From contig NZ_VSZO01000005.1 of NCBI RefSeq assembly GCF_008312935.1, positions 186,001 to 250,000 of the forward strand: a stretch of 64,000 nt of DNA. The letters are read 5' to 3'. Under the pieces are notes generated by a model, which saw only the letters and a program-made list of their open reading frames with translations, was not told the DNA's origin and did no database searches. The position numbers were made by a program, and so were the translations under genes. The stretch comes from Roseiconus lacunae (lineage in GTDB: Bacteria; Planctomycetota; Planctomycetia; Pirellulales; Pirellulaceae). Every line of letters begins with the position of its first letter. Within the stretch, counting starts at the first letter, position 1. Below are positions 26,888 to 36,114 of the stretch, piece by piece.

Positions 26888-29800
26888 TCATTGGGCAGCA
26901 GGAGCGGTAACAGGTTCAGTGGTCTCCGTAGTCCCGGACGAAGTGAGATTTCTTTCACGGGTGAAGTGTTCCTCGTCGGCTTCCTCGACGAGGGCAACTT
27001 CCGTATTCGATTCATTGACGACTCGCTCGGCTTCCTTCAGACCGATCAGCCAGAAGAGTGCCGGATGCACGAAGAAGTCGAGCAGCGTCGAACTAATAAG
27101 CCCGCCAAGGATGACTGTCGCGACTGGATAAAGGATTTCCTTCCCCGGCTCGCCAGCCGCCAGCACAAGCGGCACCAGACCGATACCTGTCGTCAGAGCC
27201 GTCATCAACACCGGTGCCAGACGTTCCAGTCCAGCACGGACAATCATTTCTTTGGTCCAGCTTTCGCCTTCGTACTTGACCAGATGCAGGTAATGATTCA
27301 GCAGCAGAATGCCATTGCGAGTCGCGATGCCGGCCAGCGAAATGAAGCCGACCATCGCAGCCACCGTCAGCGTCTGCCCGGTGATTACCAGTGCAACGAC
27401 CGAACCAATGAAAGCCATTGGCAACGCCATCATCACTTGCAGCGAGAGATTGACGCTACGGAACATCGTGAACAACACGAGGAACACGCCGATCATCGAT
27501 ACTGCAAACAAGGCTCCGATGATTCGCGATGCTGATTGCTGGCTTTCAAACTGGCCGCTGTATTCGACGAAGTAGCCGGGCGGGAGCGATTCGACGACCG
27601 GACGCACTCGTTTCTGAATGTCTTGTACGACATCCACAACACCGCGATCTGACACGTTGCATTGCAAGACAATCCGACGACGAACATTCTCGCGGTTCAC
27701 GGTGTTGGGACCGCCCGACTCGTAGATGTTGGCGACTGCTTCCAAAGGCAGTTTGCCGCCATCTTCCATGTCGATCGTCAGCCGCCGAAGTGCTTGCAGG
27801 TTCTCGCGGTAGTTCTCGTCCAGCCGAATCAGCAAGTCGAATGTTCGCTGGCCAATCAGGACTTCGGACACCACCTGCCCGTTCATTGCGGTTTCAATGA
27901 ATTCGTTGACTTCGACCGGCGTGAGTCCGTATTGCAAGAGCTGATCGCGGTCGAGTTCGATGCGAAGCTGAGGAATCGTGACCTGTGGTTCGACCAGCAA
28001 GTCTTTTACGCCTGGAACTGACTGCATGGCGGACTTCATTTCCTCCGCTTTGCGACGCAGCGTGTCCAGATCATCGCCGTAAATCTTCATCCCGATTTGA
28101 GCTTTCACACCGGATAGCATGTGCGAGATCAGGTGGGCCAGCGGCTGTTCTACTGCGGTCACAATGCCCGGTATGTCGGCCATCGCTTCGCGGATTTCTT
28201 CGAGTTGTTCTTCTCGGGATCGAGGCGACTCCGGATCGAGTTCCAGAATGAACTCGCTCATGTTCACACCTTCAGCGTGTTCGTCGAGTTCGGCTCGTCC
28301 TGTGCGGCGAACGAACTGCTCGATGTCTTCAATCTGCTTGAGCCGATTCTCGACGCGGCCAGCGATATCGTTCGACGTTTCGAGCGATGTACCCGGCGGG
28401 AGAACGACGTTCAGTTGAACAGCACCCTCGTTGAACGGGGGCAGGAAGTCCCGTTCGAGCCGGAAGACGAATAGCGCCGCCAGAGCGACCAACACTGCGG
28501 TCACAGTCAGATTGAATCGCGGAAACAACAGGCTGAAGCGAATGACTTTGTTGCCAACCCATTTGACTGCTCGCAGAACAAAGCCGTCTTTCTCATGTTC
28601 AGTAAGCTTGCGGCCTCCCAACAGCCAGTACGACAGCACGGGAGTCACCGTCAGTGATACCAGCAGCGAAGACACAATCGAGACGATGTACGCAACACCC
28701 AGCGGAGCAAACAGACGGCCTTCCATTCCCGACAGGGCAAAGAGCGGAACGAAAACCAGAATCACGATCATCGTGCCGAAGACGATTGAGTTGCGAATCT
28801 CGACACTCGCCTGAAACACAACCAGCAGCGGATTCTTCGGATTCGTTCGGCTACGATTCTCTTTCAGTCGCCGGAAGATGTTCTCAACGTCAACAATCGC
28901 ATCGTCGACCAACTCGCCAATGGCAACCGCAAAACCACCCAGCGTCATGGTGTTGATTGAGAGACCGAAGAACGAGAACACAATGATCGACATCAGCAGC
29001 GACAACGGAATTGCTGTCAGCGTGATAAACGTCGTGCGAAAGTTCATCAGGAACAGAAACAGGATGATGACGACGAGAACGCCGCCGTCTCGCAATGCTT
29101 CCACGACGTTTTCAATCGCTCGGTCGATGAATGATTTTTGTGTATAGAGCGGCTCGATTCGCAGATCGCTCGGCAGCGATGGCCGCAGGTCATCAATCGC
29201 CGCCATGACATCATCCGTCACACGCCGTGTATCGGCTCCCGGTTGCTTGTTGATGGTGAGAATAACAGCGGGACCACCGGAGAAGTTGCCTTCGTCGCCT
29301 CGAACGAAGGCGGAACTGTCGCCGCGTTTGACCTGCGGTCCTTCGACTACGCGAGCAATTTGTGCCAATGCAATCGGTCGGCCTTCTCGCATCGTAACGA
29401 CCACCTTTTGCAGGTCTTCAATCGACTGCACACGCCCCAAAGCTCGGACCAACAACTCATTTGGTCCTTGCTCATCGAGATAGCCGCCAGTCGCGTTCTC
29501 ATTGCTGTTCTGAACCGCTTGCTTCACTTCATGAAGCGTCACCCCGTATCTCAACATGGCGTCGGGGTCGACCAGTACCTGAAACTGCCTACGACCGCCG
29601 CCGATCGTGAAAACCTGCGAAACGCCGGGGATCGTCAGCAATCGCTGCCGAACGACCCAATCGCCGAGTGTCCGCAATTCGAGTGGTTGAGTTGCATTGT
29701 TATCGCTCCACACGCCCAGCATCAGAATCTGGCCCATGATGGACGAGATCGGTGCCAGCGTTGGCTTGACACCTTCCGGCATGCGTTCCTGAACGAGTTG

Positions 29801-30142
29801 CAGCCGCTCGTTGACAATCTGCCGGTCATTGTAGATGTCGGTGCCCCAGTCGAACTCAACGTAGATCACGGAGATTCCGACGCCCGATGAACTGCGAACG
29901 GCCTGAACACCGTTGGCCCCGTTCATCGTGGTTTCGATGGGAAATGTAATCAGCGTTTCAACTTCCTCCGGAGCCAGCCCCGGTGCTTCGGTCATAATGA
30001 CCACGCGAGGACGATTCAGATCGGGAAAGACATCAATCTGCGAATGGGTTGCCTGCCACGTTCCATATCCAATAAGGAATAGAGCGGCAGCAATGACAAG
30101 CAGACGTTGTCTCAGTGCGAATCGAATAATGGCGTTTAGCAT
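26888..30142 (-). CDS. Heavy-metal efflux RND pump, CusA/CzcA family (string A)
   Basis: The 1084-residue inner-membrane RND pump has an N-terminal helix, the ID-V-FPDLNRP segment of HME-RND proteins, a TM4 motif AIGELVDDAIVDVENIFRRL, and a second repeat with LPPGTSLETSNDIAGR and MVGFISLAGIATRNGILLLN. The VDDAIVDVEN motif differs from the DFG...VVMVEN motif of the string B pump and from the third pump, and resembles the HME5-like group as I recall it. It exports metal across the envelope using the proton gradient, together with the adaptor 11 bases upstream and the TolC gene further upstream. The C-terminal tail is acidic and Thr-rich (about 60 residues after the last helix). Confidence 0.9.
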   Translation of the reverse strand: MLNAIIRFALRQRLLVIAAALFLIGYGTWQATHSQIDVFPDLNRPRVVIMTEAPGLAPEEVETLITFPIETTMNGANGVQAVRSSSGVGISVIYVEFDWGTDIYNDRQIVNERLQLVQERMPEGVKPTLAPISSIMGQILMLGVWSDNNATQPLELRTLGDWVVRQRLLTIPGVSQVFTIGGGRRQFQVLVDPDAMLRYGVTLHEVKQAVQNSNENATGGYLDEQGPNELLVRALGRVQSIEDLQKVVVTMREGRPIALAQIARVVEGPQVKRGDSSAFVRGDEGNFSGGPAVILTINKQPGADTRRVTDDVMAAIDDLRPSLPSDLRIEPLYTQKSFIDRAIENVVEALRDGGVLVVIILFLFLMNFRTTFITLTAIPLSLLMSIIVFSFFGLSINTMTLGGFAVAIGELVDDAIVDVENIFRRLKENRSRTNPKNPLLVVFQASVEIRNSIVFGTMIVILVFVPLFALSGMEGRLFAPLGVAYIVSIVSSLLVSLTVTPVLSYWLLGGRKLTEHEKDGFVLRAVKWVGNKVIRFSLLFPRFNLTVTAVLVALAALFVFRLERDFLPPFNEGAVQLNVVLPPGTSLETSNDIAGRVENRLKQIEDIEQFVRRTGRAELDEHAEGVNMSEFILELDPESPRSREEQLEEIREAMADIPGIVTAVEQPLAHLISHMLSGVKAQIGMKIYGDDLDTLRRKAEEMKSAMQSVPGVKDLLVEPQVTIPQLRIELDRDQLLQYGLTPVEVNEFIETAMNGQVVSEVLIGQRTFDLLIRLDENYRENLQALRRLTIDMEDGGKLPLEAVANIYESGGPNTVNRENVRRRIVLQCNVSDRGVVDVVQDIQKRVRPVVESLPPGYFVEYSGQFESQQSASRIIGALFAVSMIGVFLVLFTMFRSVNLSLQVMMALPMAFIGSVVALVITGQTLTVAAMVGFISLAGIATRNGILLLNHYLHLVKYEGESWTKEMIVRAGLERLAPVLMTALTTGIGLVPLVLAAGEPGKEILYPVATVILGGLISSTLLDFFVHPALFWLIGLKEAERVVNESNTEVALVEEADEEHFTRERNLTSSGTTETTEPVTAPAAQ

Positions 30143-30153
30143 GGTGTGGCCCC

Positions 30154-31656
30154 TTAGTGGTTGTGACCTGCGTGCGGATCGACTCCGCCGCCAGCCTTGT
30201 TCTTGAGGGCCATTTGCATCTGGTGAGCACCACGCAGTGCCACCACATCACCCGAAAAGAGCGAACCGTCGTTTTCGATCACAGCCGAATACTGATCGCG
30301 GTACTTCACATGGACCGGCACGCGGTCAAAGTGGTCACCGTTCTGTTGAAAGACAAACGACTCGGCTCCTTCGCGAGCTACCGCATCAACCGGCAACACA
30401 ATCTGGTCCGGCCACTCCTCGACCGGGACTCGCAGTTGCAGCCGTTGTCCCGGCAGATACTTCCATTCGACGTAACGATTGCCGTCCTCACGACGATCCT
30501 TCGCGACTTCGTTAGGCAGGCGAACATAGAAGTGCAGTGTTCGTGATGCGGGATCGACGGTGTTCGCAAGATACGCAATCTTCAAGCCTTCGACGACCTG
30601 TATCTCGTCGCCCGGTTGCCGGAAGATCGCATCAACGGTCCATTCTTTGTCAGATGTCTGACGGAGCTGGCTCACGTCCTGCTCAAACGCCATGCCTTCG
30701 ATGAACAGTTCGTCGTAGTCAGCCAGAATGCAGAGCGTTTCGCCAGCGGCGACCGATTGCCCCTTATGAACATCCAGTTGCTGTAGAGTCAAAGGACCGG
30801 AATGTGGCCGTTCAGCGTTCGGTTGCTCTATAGGCTGCTGATAGCTCGCCTGACTGATGAACCGGCGTGTTAGTTTCAATTCGTCGTTACCGTGACTGTC
30901 GATTGACGGTGCGAAGATTTGTAACTCCCGCAGCAGTCGACGCTCGGATGCGATCTGATCAACTTGAGCTTCCGAAAGTCCGTGCAACTTGAGTGCTTCC
31001 CGTTGGGCACGTAGCAACGCGGTCAGTTTGTCACGAGCGTATTCGCGATCCAGCAGTAGCTTTCCCGCTACGGCACCGCTCTGAGTGACGCCTTGAAGTC
31101 GCTTGATCTCTCGTTCTTCAACTTCCAATTCACCGAGCGTCTTGACGAATTCCGTCTGTGCGTTGACGAGGTCTTCATGAGTCAGCCGAATCTGAAACAG
31201 CAGCGTTCCCGGTTCAACAGCTTCCCCCTGCACAGCGTGAACGTGAGTGATCACGCCGGTCATCGGTGTCGCCACCTGCACGCGAGTCCGACCGGGCCGC
31301 TCCACGACGACAGCAGGAACGGTGATCGACCTGCGAAACGTCTCCAGTTTGACCGGTTGAATTGTCTCGTCGGATAGACCGATGTTTCGCAATGCCTGCG
31401 CCGACAACTCCAGCGAAGTCTCGTCGCTATGTCCCGCATGGGCACCGTGATCGTGTCCCGCGTGCGGATCATCTTCCACATGACCGTCGTCGGACGAAGT
31501 CTCAACTCCGCCACGGAACGCGGTCACGGTGCTGTCGACCCATGCCGTGGCCGCAGGGAACCAACGATTCCAAGTTGCGAGGCCGACAACGGCAACAAGC
31601 AGCAGTCCGACGAACCAGACCCACTTCATTGGGATTTTGGGAAAACGTATCTTCAT
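30154..31656 (-). CDS. RND efflux adaptor (HlyD/CusB family, string A)
   Basis: ATG 31656 (MKIRFPKIPMKWVWFVG) gives 500 residues with a membrane helix at about 11-28 and then a His-rich stretch (DDPHAGHDHGAHAGHSDE, about 62-80). The membrane-fusion core follows: RTRVQVATPMTGVITHVHAV (lipoyl part), a coiled coil of about 90 residues (HEDLVNAQTEFVKTLGELEV), and a beta-barrel with QLDVHKGQSVAAGETLCILA and LRVPVEEWPDQIVLPVDAV. It ends in DPHAGHNH, another likely metal ligand. The adaptor bridges the RND pump and an outer-membrane TolC protein and can itself bind metal. It is 11 bases upstream of the pump, the same spacing as in string B. Confidence 0.85.
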   Translation of the reverse strand: MKIRFPKIPMKWVWFVGLLLVAVVGLATWNRWFPAATAWVDSTVTAFRGGVETSSDDGHVEDDPHAGHDHGAHAGHSDETSLELSAQALRNIGLSDETIQPVKLETFRRSITVPAVVVERPGRTRVQVATPMTGVITHVHAVQGEAVEPGTLLFQIRLTHEDLVNAQTEFVKTLGELEVEEREIKRLQGVTQSGAVAGKLLLDREYARDKLTALLRAQREALKLHGLSEAQVDQIASERRLLRELQIFAPSIDSHGNDELKLTRRFISQASYQQPIEQPNAERPHSGPLTLQQLDVHKGQSVAAGETLCILADYDELFIEGMAFEQDVSQLRQTSDKEWTVDAIFRQPGDEIQVVEGLKIAYLANTVDPASRTLHFYVRLPNEVAKDRREDGNRYVEWKYLPGQRLQLRVPVEEWPDQIVLPVDAVAREGAESFVFQQNGDHFDRVPVHVKYRDQYSAVIENDGSLFSGDVVALRGAHQMQMALKNKAGGGVDPHAGHNH

Positions 31657-31871
31657 TGTTCTGTATCCAGCACACGGGAAATCATCCAACCTGCGTGCGA
31701 TATGCCTCATGTCTGAGACAAGCGCAGCGGAAAGCGATCAATCAATCGCAAGGGGATCAGACCAAGGCAAAGAGCGCATCCGGCATCGCTTGTGGGACGA
31801 GAGCATCAGTGGCATCGAAAGCCACCGGTCGTCACGCGCGGGAGCCGGAGAAAAACCTTGGTCGCGTGCTG

Positions 31872-32336
31872 TTACAGCCGCCAGACCTGAGAAATGGCGC
31901 GTGCAGTACCCGAGTTCCAGAGCGGATCGGGGGGCGATTCGGCGGCCAAGTTCAATGCAACCAGACGATCGATTGCGTCAACATTCAGCGCATCGCAGAG
32001 ATTCTGGCACCACATCGAGAATGTGAGCATCAGTTCGACATCACTGATTCGCTGCACCGAAGTGAAGCTGCAATCGCCATGATCGCAGTCGTGTTGGTGA
32101 CCATCATCATGCTGATTGCCGCAGTCGTTCTCAGCGTTTTCGCCACACGAATCGGAATCATCGTGGTGATGAGGAACGTGTTCGTGGTCGTGCAAACTGT
32201 CCTCGTCAGCTTGCTGAACCGCAGCCGTCAGTCCGTGCGAATCGCAGCATGAATGATCATGGTGCGCACAGCATCCCAGCATTGCATGTAACGCAACTGC
32301 TGCCGTTGTCAGGATGCTGATGATGCTGTGAAACAT
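31872..32336 (-). CDS. Secreted His/Cys-rich protein
   Basis: The 154-residue protein begins with a signal peptide (MFHSIISILTTAAVALHAML, then GCCAHHDHSCCDSHG) and continues with a long His/Asp/Cys-rich stretch including DHEHVPHHHDDSDSC and DDGHQHDCDHGDCSF. A C-terminal half with ALNVDAIDRLVALNLAAE looks helical. It lies between the TolC gene and the adaptor gene of string A on the same strand. The His and Cys content suggests periplasmic metal binding. I do not recognise a named family. Similar small secreted Cys/His-rich genes occur at 34179 and 49167 in this window. Confidence 0.6.
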   Translation of the reverse strand: MFHSIISILTTAAVALHAMLGCCAHHDHSCCDSHGLTAAVQQADEDSLHDHEHVPHHHDDSDSCGENAENDCGNQHDDGHQHDCDHGDCSFTSVQRISDVELMLTFSMWCQNLCDALNVDAIDRLVALNLAAESPPDPLWNSGTARAISQVWRL

Positions 32337-32600
32337 GAACTTAAGGCTTGACTCTAACGTTTGTTGGCGCGTTGCTCCCGCCGATTGGATTTGTATCGGT
32401 TATTCCGGCAACGGTCTACAGTGATTCCTCTTGGCTGGACAGTTAAGCAACTAGCGTGCCAAAGGCGAATTCGTCACTTAGAAGGTGGAAATGCTTGGGA
32501 AATGGCGGACCTGCCGCGACTACGAATATTGTAAAGTCTTCACTTTGATTGAAAGTGTCGACCATTTGACACTCCGCTGTTGGCAGGCAAATGCCCAGCA

Positions 32601-34109
32601 CTACTGACCGCTCAAAGCCTGCCCACGCAGATCGTCCCCAACGTCGTATGTGACGACATTCGACAGTCCGCCCGTGAGGAGCAGTCCGTCGATCTTAGCG
32701 TTGGCTTGAGCCAATTGGCCCATCGCAGTGACGTACTTCAGGTTTGCGTCGAAGTAGGCTCGTCTAGCGGTCAACACACGCAAAAAGTCAAACTCTCCTG
32801 CGTCCCGAGCTTGCTGCATCAGCTTCAGCGTTTCGTCCGCTTTGGGCAGAATCGACTGCTCGTACTGTCGTACTGTGGCCTCGGCAATGTTGTACTCTCG
32901 CATGACTTGAGACAGATCGCGGCGAATGCCCTGACGAATTCGCTGCACGTTTTGCGTCGCTGCACAGTATTCGGCCTGAGCCGCCCGGATGTTGCCCTGA
33001 TTCTTGTTGTGAACGGGAACAGGAAGGCTCAACTGGACGTTGGCGAACGCATTTCCAGTCCCATCATCCCCACCCGCACCAAGCTGTGCGGTCACGTTTG
33101 GAATCGGTTGCACCTGCTGACGCTGTATGTTCGCTCGCGCCCGATCGACACGAGCCTGAGCAGCCGCCAACTGTGGACTCATTGCCACAATCTGTGCGAA
33201 CTCCGCTTCCGCGTCGCGTGACTTGACCGCCGCGTCCAATTCTCCAATCAACGTCGGCGTTCCAAGGTCAGGAACACCGGCCAACGCTGCGAGTTCATTC
33301 AGCGCCGCTGACAATTCAAACTTGGCTCGTTGAATCGACAGATCGACTTCATTGAGTTGAATCTCCGACTGCAAGACGTCTGGTCGAGTGCCAACCTTGG
33401 CGTCAACTCGTTCTTCGGAAACCGTCACGCCCTCTTGGGCGACGCTGCGGAAGTCTTTGGCCAGTTGCAGGCGCTTCTGAGCAGCCAATGCGTCGTAGAA
33501 AGCAAGCCGAATGTCGGTGCGAACTCGCTGGCGTTGCGTTTCGATTTGCCAATTCATCGCGTTCACATCGTGGCCGATCACCTGACGGTTCCACGCGAGC
33601 TTGTCGCCGCGAACAAAGGTCTGTGAAACAAACGCTCCGTGAAGTCCACCGGCACCTTCGTTGCCAATTTCTTCGCCAAAATACCCGATGGTCGGGTTGG
33701 GTTTGAGTCCGACCTGCGTCCGTATGCCACCAGCTCGGGCCGAAGCCGCATTGGCCTGTTGAATCGCGGGATTGTTTGCCAATGCCAACTGTTCGATGGC
33801 ATCGAGCGTAATGCCGGGTTCGCCCATCGCGAAACCTTCAACTTTAACCGGCACAGCAAGCTGAATTTCCGAGTCAACCGAATCCTCGGTTCCTTCACCC
33901 GGCTCGTCATCGCGAAATACAACGGCCTGAACTTCCGGCACATCACGGACTTCAGGTGATGCGTTCGCGTCGACTAACGACTCCGCCACAGTGACTTGTG
34001 TTGGAGTCGAATAATGTCGGGCCAAATGTTGTCGTGCAGTGGAGCAGCCAACACTGACCACCGGTACTGCCGTCAAAGCGAGCAGGAGGTATCTCTTAAA
34101 TGAACACAT
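32601..34109 (-). CDS. TolC/CusC-family outer-membrane efflux lipoprotein
   Basis: The 502-residue protein has a lipoprotein signal ([20 protein letters not shown] followed by GC) and a polar N-terminal 80 residues. Two OEP repeats follow: [20 protein letters not shown] with [14 protein letters not shown], and [20 protein letters not shown] with [17 protein letters not shown] and a final [17 protein letters not shown]. That is the CusC/NolT lineage of TolC proteins. It should provide the outer-membrane channel for the string A pump and perhaps for the other two RND pumps, which have no TolC directly attached. It stands at the head of string A, 264 bases before the His/Cys-rich gene. Confidence 0.85.
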   Translation of the reverse strand: MCSFKRYLLLALTAVPVVSVGCSTARQHLARHYSTPTQVTVAESLVDANASPEVRDVPEVQAVVFRDDEPGEGTEDSVDSEIQLAVPVKVEGFAMGEPGITLDAIEQLALANNPAIQQANAASARAGGIRTQVGLKPNPTIGYFGEEIGNEGAGGLHGAFVSQTFVRGDKLAWNRQVIGHDVNAMNWQIETQRQRVRTDIRLAFYDALAAQKRLQLAKDFRSVAQEGVTVSEERVDAKVGTRPDVLQSEIQLNEVDLSIQRAKFELSAALNELAALAGVPDLGTPTLIGELDAAVKSRDAEAEFAQIVAMSPQLAAAQARVDRARANIQRQQVQPIPNVTAQLGAGGDDGTGNAFANVQLSLPVPVHNKNQGNIRAAQAEYCAATQNVQRIRQGIRRDLSQVMREYNIAEATVRQYEQSILPKADETLKLMQQARDAGEFDFLRVLTARRAYFDANLKYVTAMGQLAQANAKIDGLLLTGGLSNVVTYDVGDDLRGQALSGQ

Positions 34110-34178
34110 GGCAAACGTCTCTTAGGGCGGTGAACAAAACAATCTGAACAGGCACGGACTTCCAGTCGCTGAAGAGGC

Positions 34179-34589
34179 CTAGATCAGAAGGCGCGTACCG
34201 GTGTTCAGAAATGGTTGTCCGAGAACCTGTCGCTGAAGTATCTGAGGGAAAACAGAAACTTGCGCGCTCGTATGTTTCGATGCATCGCCAATCAACGCCA
34301 AGAGTAAATCGCCTTCGGATATTGGTGTTGCATCGTCCAAGACCGAATGAAAGAGCAGTCCGCCACAATACGGACACTTGTCATTCGGCGAGTGGTCGTT
34401 ATCCGAAGGAGCGGGTTCCTGCTGAGACTGTGAATTCGGGCAACAGGAACAAACATGCATTGCATGCGTTGCCACTGCTTCCGTGCGTTCGCCAACCACC
34501 ATGACCTTGCTGATGGCACAGCACGGTACGACTGACTGAAAAATCAGCAGTGCAGCCAAAAGCAGTGATGTAGCAACGCGGGGAAACAC
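34179..34589 (-). CDS. Small Cys-rich secreted protein
   Basis: A GTG at 34589 with AAGGA seven bases upstream gives 136 residues starting MFPRVATSLLLAALLIFQSV, a good signal peptide. The longest open frame starts at a GTG at 34709 and would put 40 polar residues before the signal, which argues against it. The mature part has CC (VVPCCAIS), MHVCSCCPNSQ and NDKCPYCGG, so at least seven Cys, in a pattern typical of small metal-binding secreted proteins. It lies 69 bases before the TolC gene on the same strand and is probably first in string A. The function is unknown. Confidence 0.5.
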   Translation of the reverse strand: MFPRVATSLLLAALLIFQSVVPCCAISKVMVVGERTEAVATHAMHVCSCCPNSQSQQEPAPSDNDHSPNDKCPYCGGLLFHSVLDDATPISEGDLLLALIGDASKHTSAQVSVFPQILQRQVLGQPFLNTGTRLLI

Positions 34590-34948
34590 CGGGACATCCT
34601 TGTCGGTGAAAGTTCTAATTGGCGTTGGCTGAAAGGCAGCGAGAGGATCACTCGCACTGTCCGACGGCAACGGTTCTTCAGGATTATCGACCTGCTCAGC
34701 ACGAATCACCTGTTCTGATTAAAGGGACGGAATCACAGGCATAATCCGCACAACTTTCCCGCTGGCAGTTCGCGTGGCGATAACGGAATCGTCGTCATTC
34801 AGACACCGGCTGTCGTCAATGTGAGTGCGCAACCTTCACGCCTTCGGCAGAAACCGCTGGTATTTCCAGTTGGCACACGTTGTGCAACCTGAGGAAATCG
34901 CGGCCCGATCGCATCAATTCTCTCAAATTCCCAAGAAGGATCAGACCC
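34590..34948. other. Divergent intergenic region
   Basis: About 360 bases between the leftward Cys-rich gene and the rightward Gly/His-rich gene. It should contain the promoters of both. I see no inverted repeat or known operator that stands out, and no further gene. Confidence 0.4.
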
Positions 34949-35299
34949 ATGACGCGTCTTCTAGCACTGGCGGCCCTCGTCGCCGGATTCAGTCTCTTTG
35001 CCTCGACTTCGGAAGCCGGTGACTGGTACCGCGGTGGTCACGGAATTCATCACGGTCACCACGGCGGTCACGGTTATGCTCATGGAGGCGGCTACGCAGT
35101 TTCACCCTATTCCAACTATGGCTACGGGGGATTTTACGGGAGCCAGACCTTCGGATACGGCAACGGCCATGGCTACCAGCCTCGAGTTCGGCAGGGATTC
35201 GCACCTCGCTACCGATCCTATAGCAGTCATCAGCACGGTGGCCTGCATGTTGACATCGGGCGTTTTCACGTCTTGGGTATCGGCGGTCATCATCACTAA
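34949..35299 (+). CDS. Secreted Gly/His-rich protein
   Basis: ATG 34949, preceded by AAGGA with nine bases between, gives 116 residues: a signal peptide (MTRLLALAALVAGFSLFAST) and then a low-complexity region of Gly, His and Tyr (GIHHGHHGGHGYAHGGG, GYGGFYGSQTFGYGNGHGYQ). It ends in HVLGIGGHHH. There is no known domain. Such proteins are frequent in planctomycetes and may bind divalent metals or line the cell surface. It is the first of two + strand secreted proteins that sit between the two minus-strand gene strings. Confidence 0.6.
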   Translation: MTRLLALAALVAGFSLFASTSEAGDWYRGGHGIHHGHHGGHGYAHGGGYAVSPYSNYGYGGFYGSQTFGYGNGHGYQPRVRQGFAPRYRSYSSHQHGGLHVDIGRFHVLGIGGHHH

Positions 35300-35402
35300 G
35301 CAATCGCTTATTCGAGCTCGAATCCCATCTCCTTGAGCCGTTCCGGCGGCTCTGTTCGCCTATCTGCCTTTTCCGAGTCAAGCAAGCCAACAGGATCAAA
35401 CC

Positions 35403-36095
35403 ATGATTCGCACGACTACGCTAGCAACCTTATCCGTGTTGGCACTCTTTGGCTGCATCGCAACTCCAGCGTCAGCCCAATACGTGTATGGCAACCTTCA
35501 CGACTATTCCTACAGCCTCGATGATCACGGTCACCGAGACCACTACGATTCACATCACCGCTACCATCACAACCACGGCGACTACCACGGGTGTGGCCAC
35601 ATCTCGTACCCCAACCCAGCCCTGAGTCGTCATCACGCGATCCCCGCTTACGCTGAGGCTGCTGCCAGCCTATACGGAAATGACGCCATTTGCCGCGAGC
35701 CGATTGATTGTCCGCTTCAGCGTTGTGGAAATTTGCCGCATCGATTGACGGACGAATACGACTACGGTTTCAGCTTAGAAACGCCGAGCCACGACCACTC
35801 ACACAGTGGAGACAGCCATTTCGGACATTCACACGAAGGTCATTCCCAGGATTTCCAGGCTCCGAATCGTGACGTTGCACCACCCGATGGAGGTTACATC
35901 GCGCGGCCATCGCTTCCTCGCGACTCCATAGGCGACTTTCAGCCAGAACAAGACTTCCGTCGTGAACAGCCGCAGCGAGATGACTCAATTCGCATGGACA
36001 GTCCACCACCACCTTCGCTTGAACCAAACTCGCCGTCTTCGCCGCGTGAAGGCAAACCAAAGCGATTCGATGTTCCACCACCATCAACAGTGTAA
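35403..36095 (+). CDS. Secreted His-rich, Pro-rich protein
   Basis: The 230-residue protein has a signal peptide (MIRTTTLATLSVLALFGCIA, cleavage after ASA), a His/Tyr/Asp-rich N-terminal third (DDHGHRDHYDSHHRYHHNHG), a central part with four Cys (CGHISYP, CREPIDCPLQRCG), a second His cluster (HDHSHSGDSHFGHSHEG) and a Pro/Ser-rich end (SPPPPSLEPNSPSSP). It is convergent with the P1B-2 ATPase gene, whose stop is 20 bases away. A role in binding metal outside the cytoplasm is likely from composition and context only. Confidence 0.6.
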   Translation: MIRTTTLATLSVLALFGCIATPASAQYVYGNLHDYSYSLDDHGHRDHYDSHHRYHHNHGDYHGCGHISYPNPALSRHHAIPAYAEAAASLYGNDAICREPIDCPLQRCGNLPHRLTDEYDYGFSLETPSHDHSHSGDSHFGHSHEGHSQDFQAPNRDVAPPDGGYIARPSLPRDSIGDFQPEQDFRREQPQRDDSIRMDSPPPPSLEPNSPSSPREGKPKRFDVPPPSTV

Positions 36096-36114
36096 GCAAC
36101 TCGGTGTAGCTCTT

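Noticed and set aside
26708-27535. 275-residue frame antisense to the string A pump
   Set aside because: It is rich in Arg, Cys and Gln, has no recognisable motif and lies wholly inside the pump gene, so it is a shadow frame.
29138-29890. 250-residue frame antisense to the string A pump
   Set aside because: Composition and lack of any motif mark it as a shadow of the conserved pump gene.
30154-31710. 518-residue form of the string A adaptor
   Set aside because: The first 18 residues precede the hydrophobic anchor and MKIRFPKIP is the natural start.
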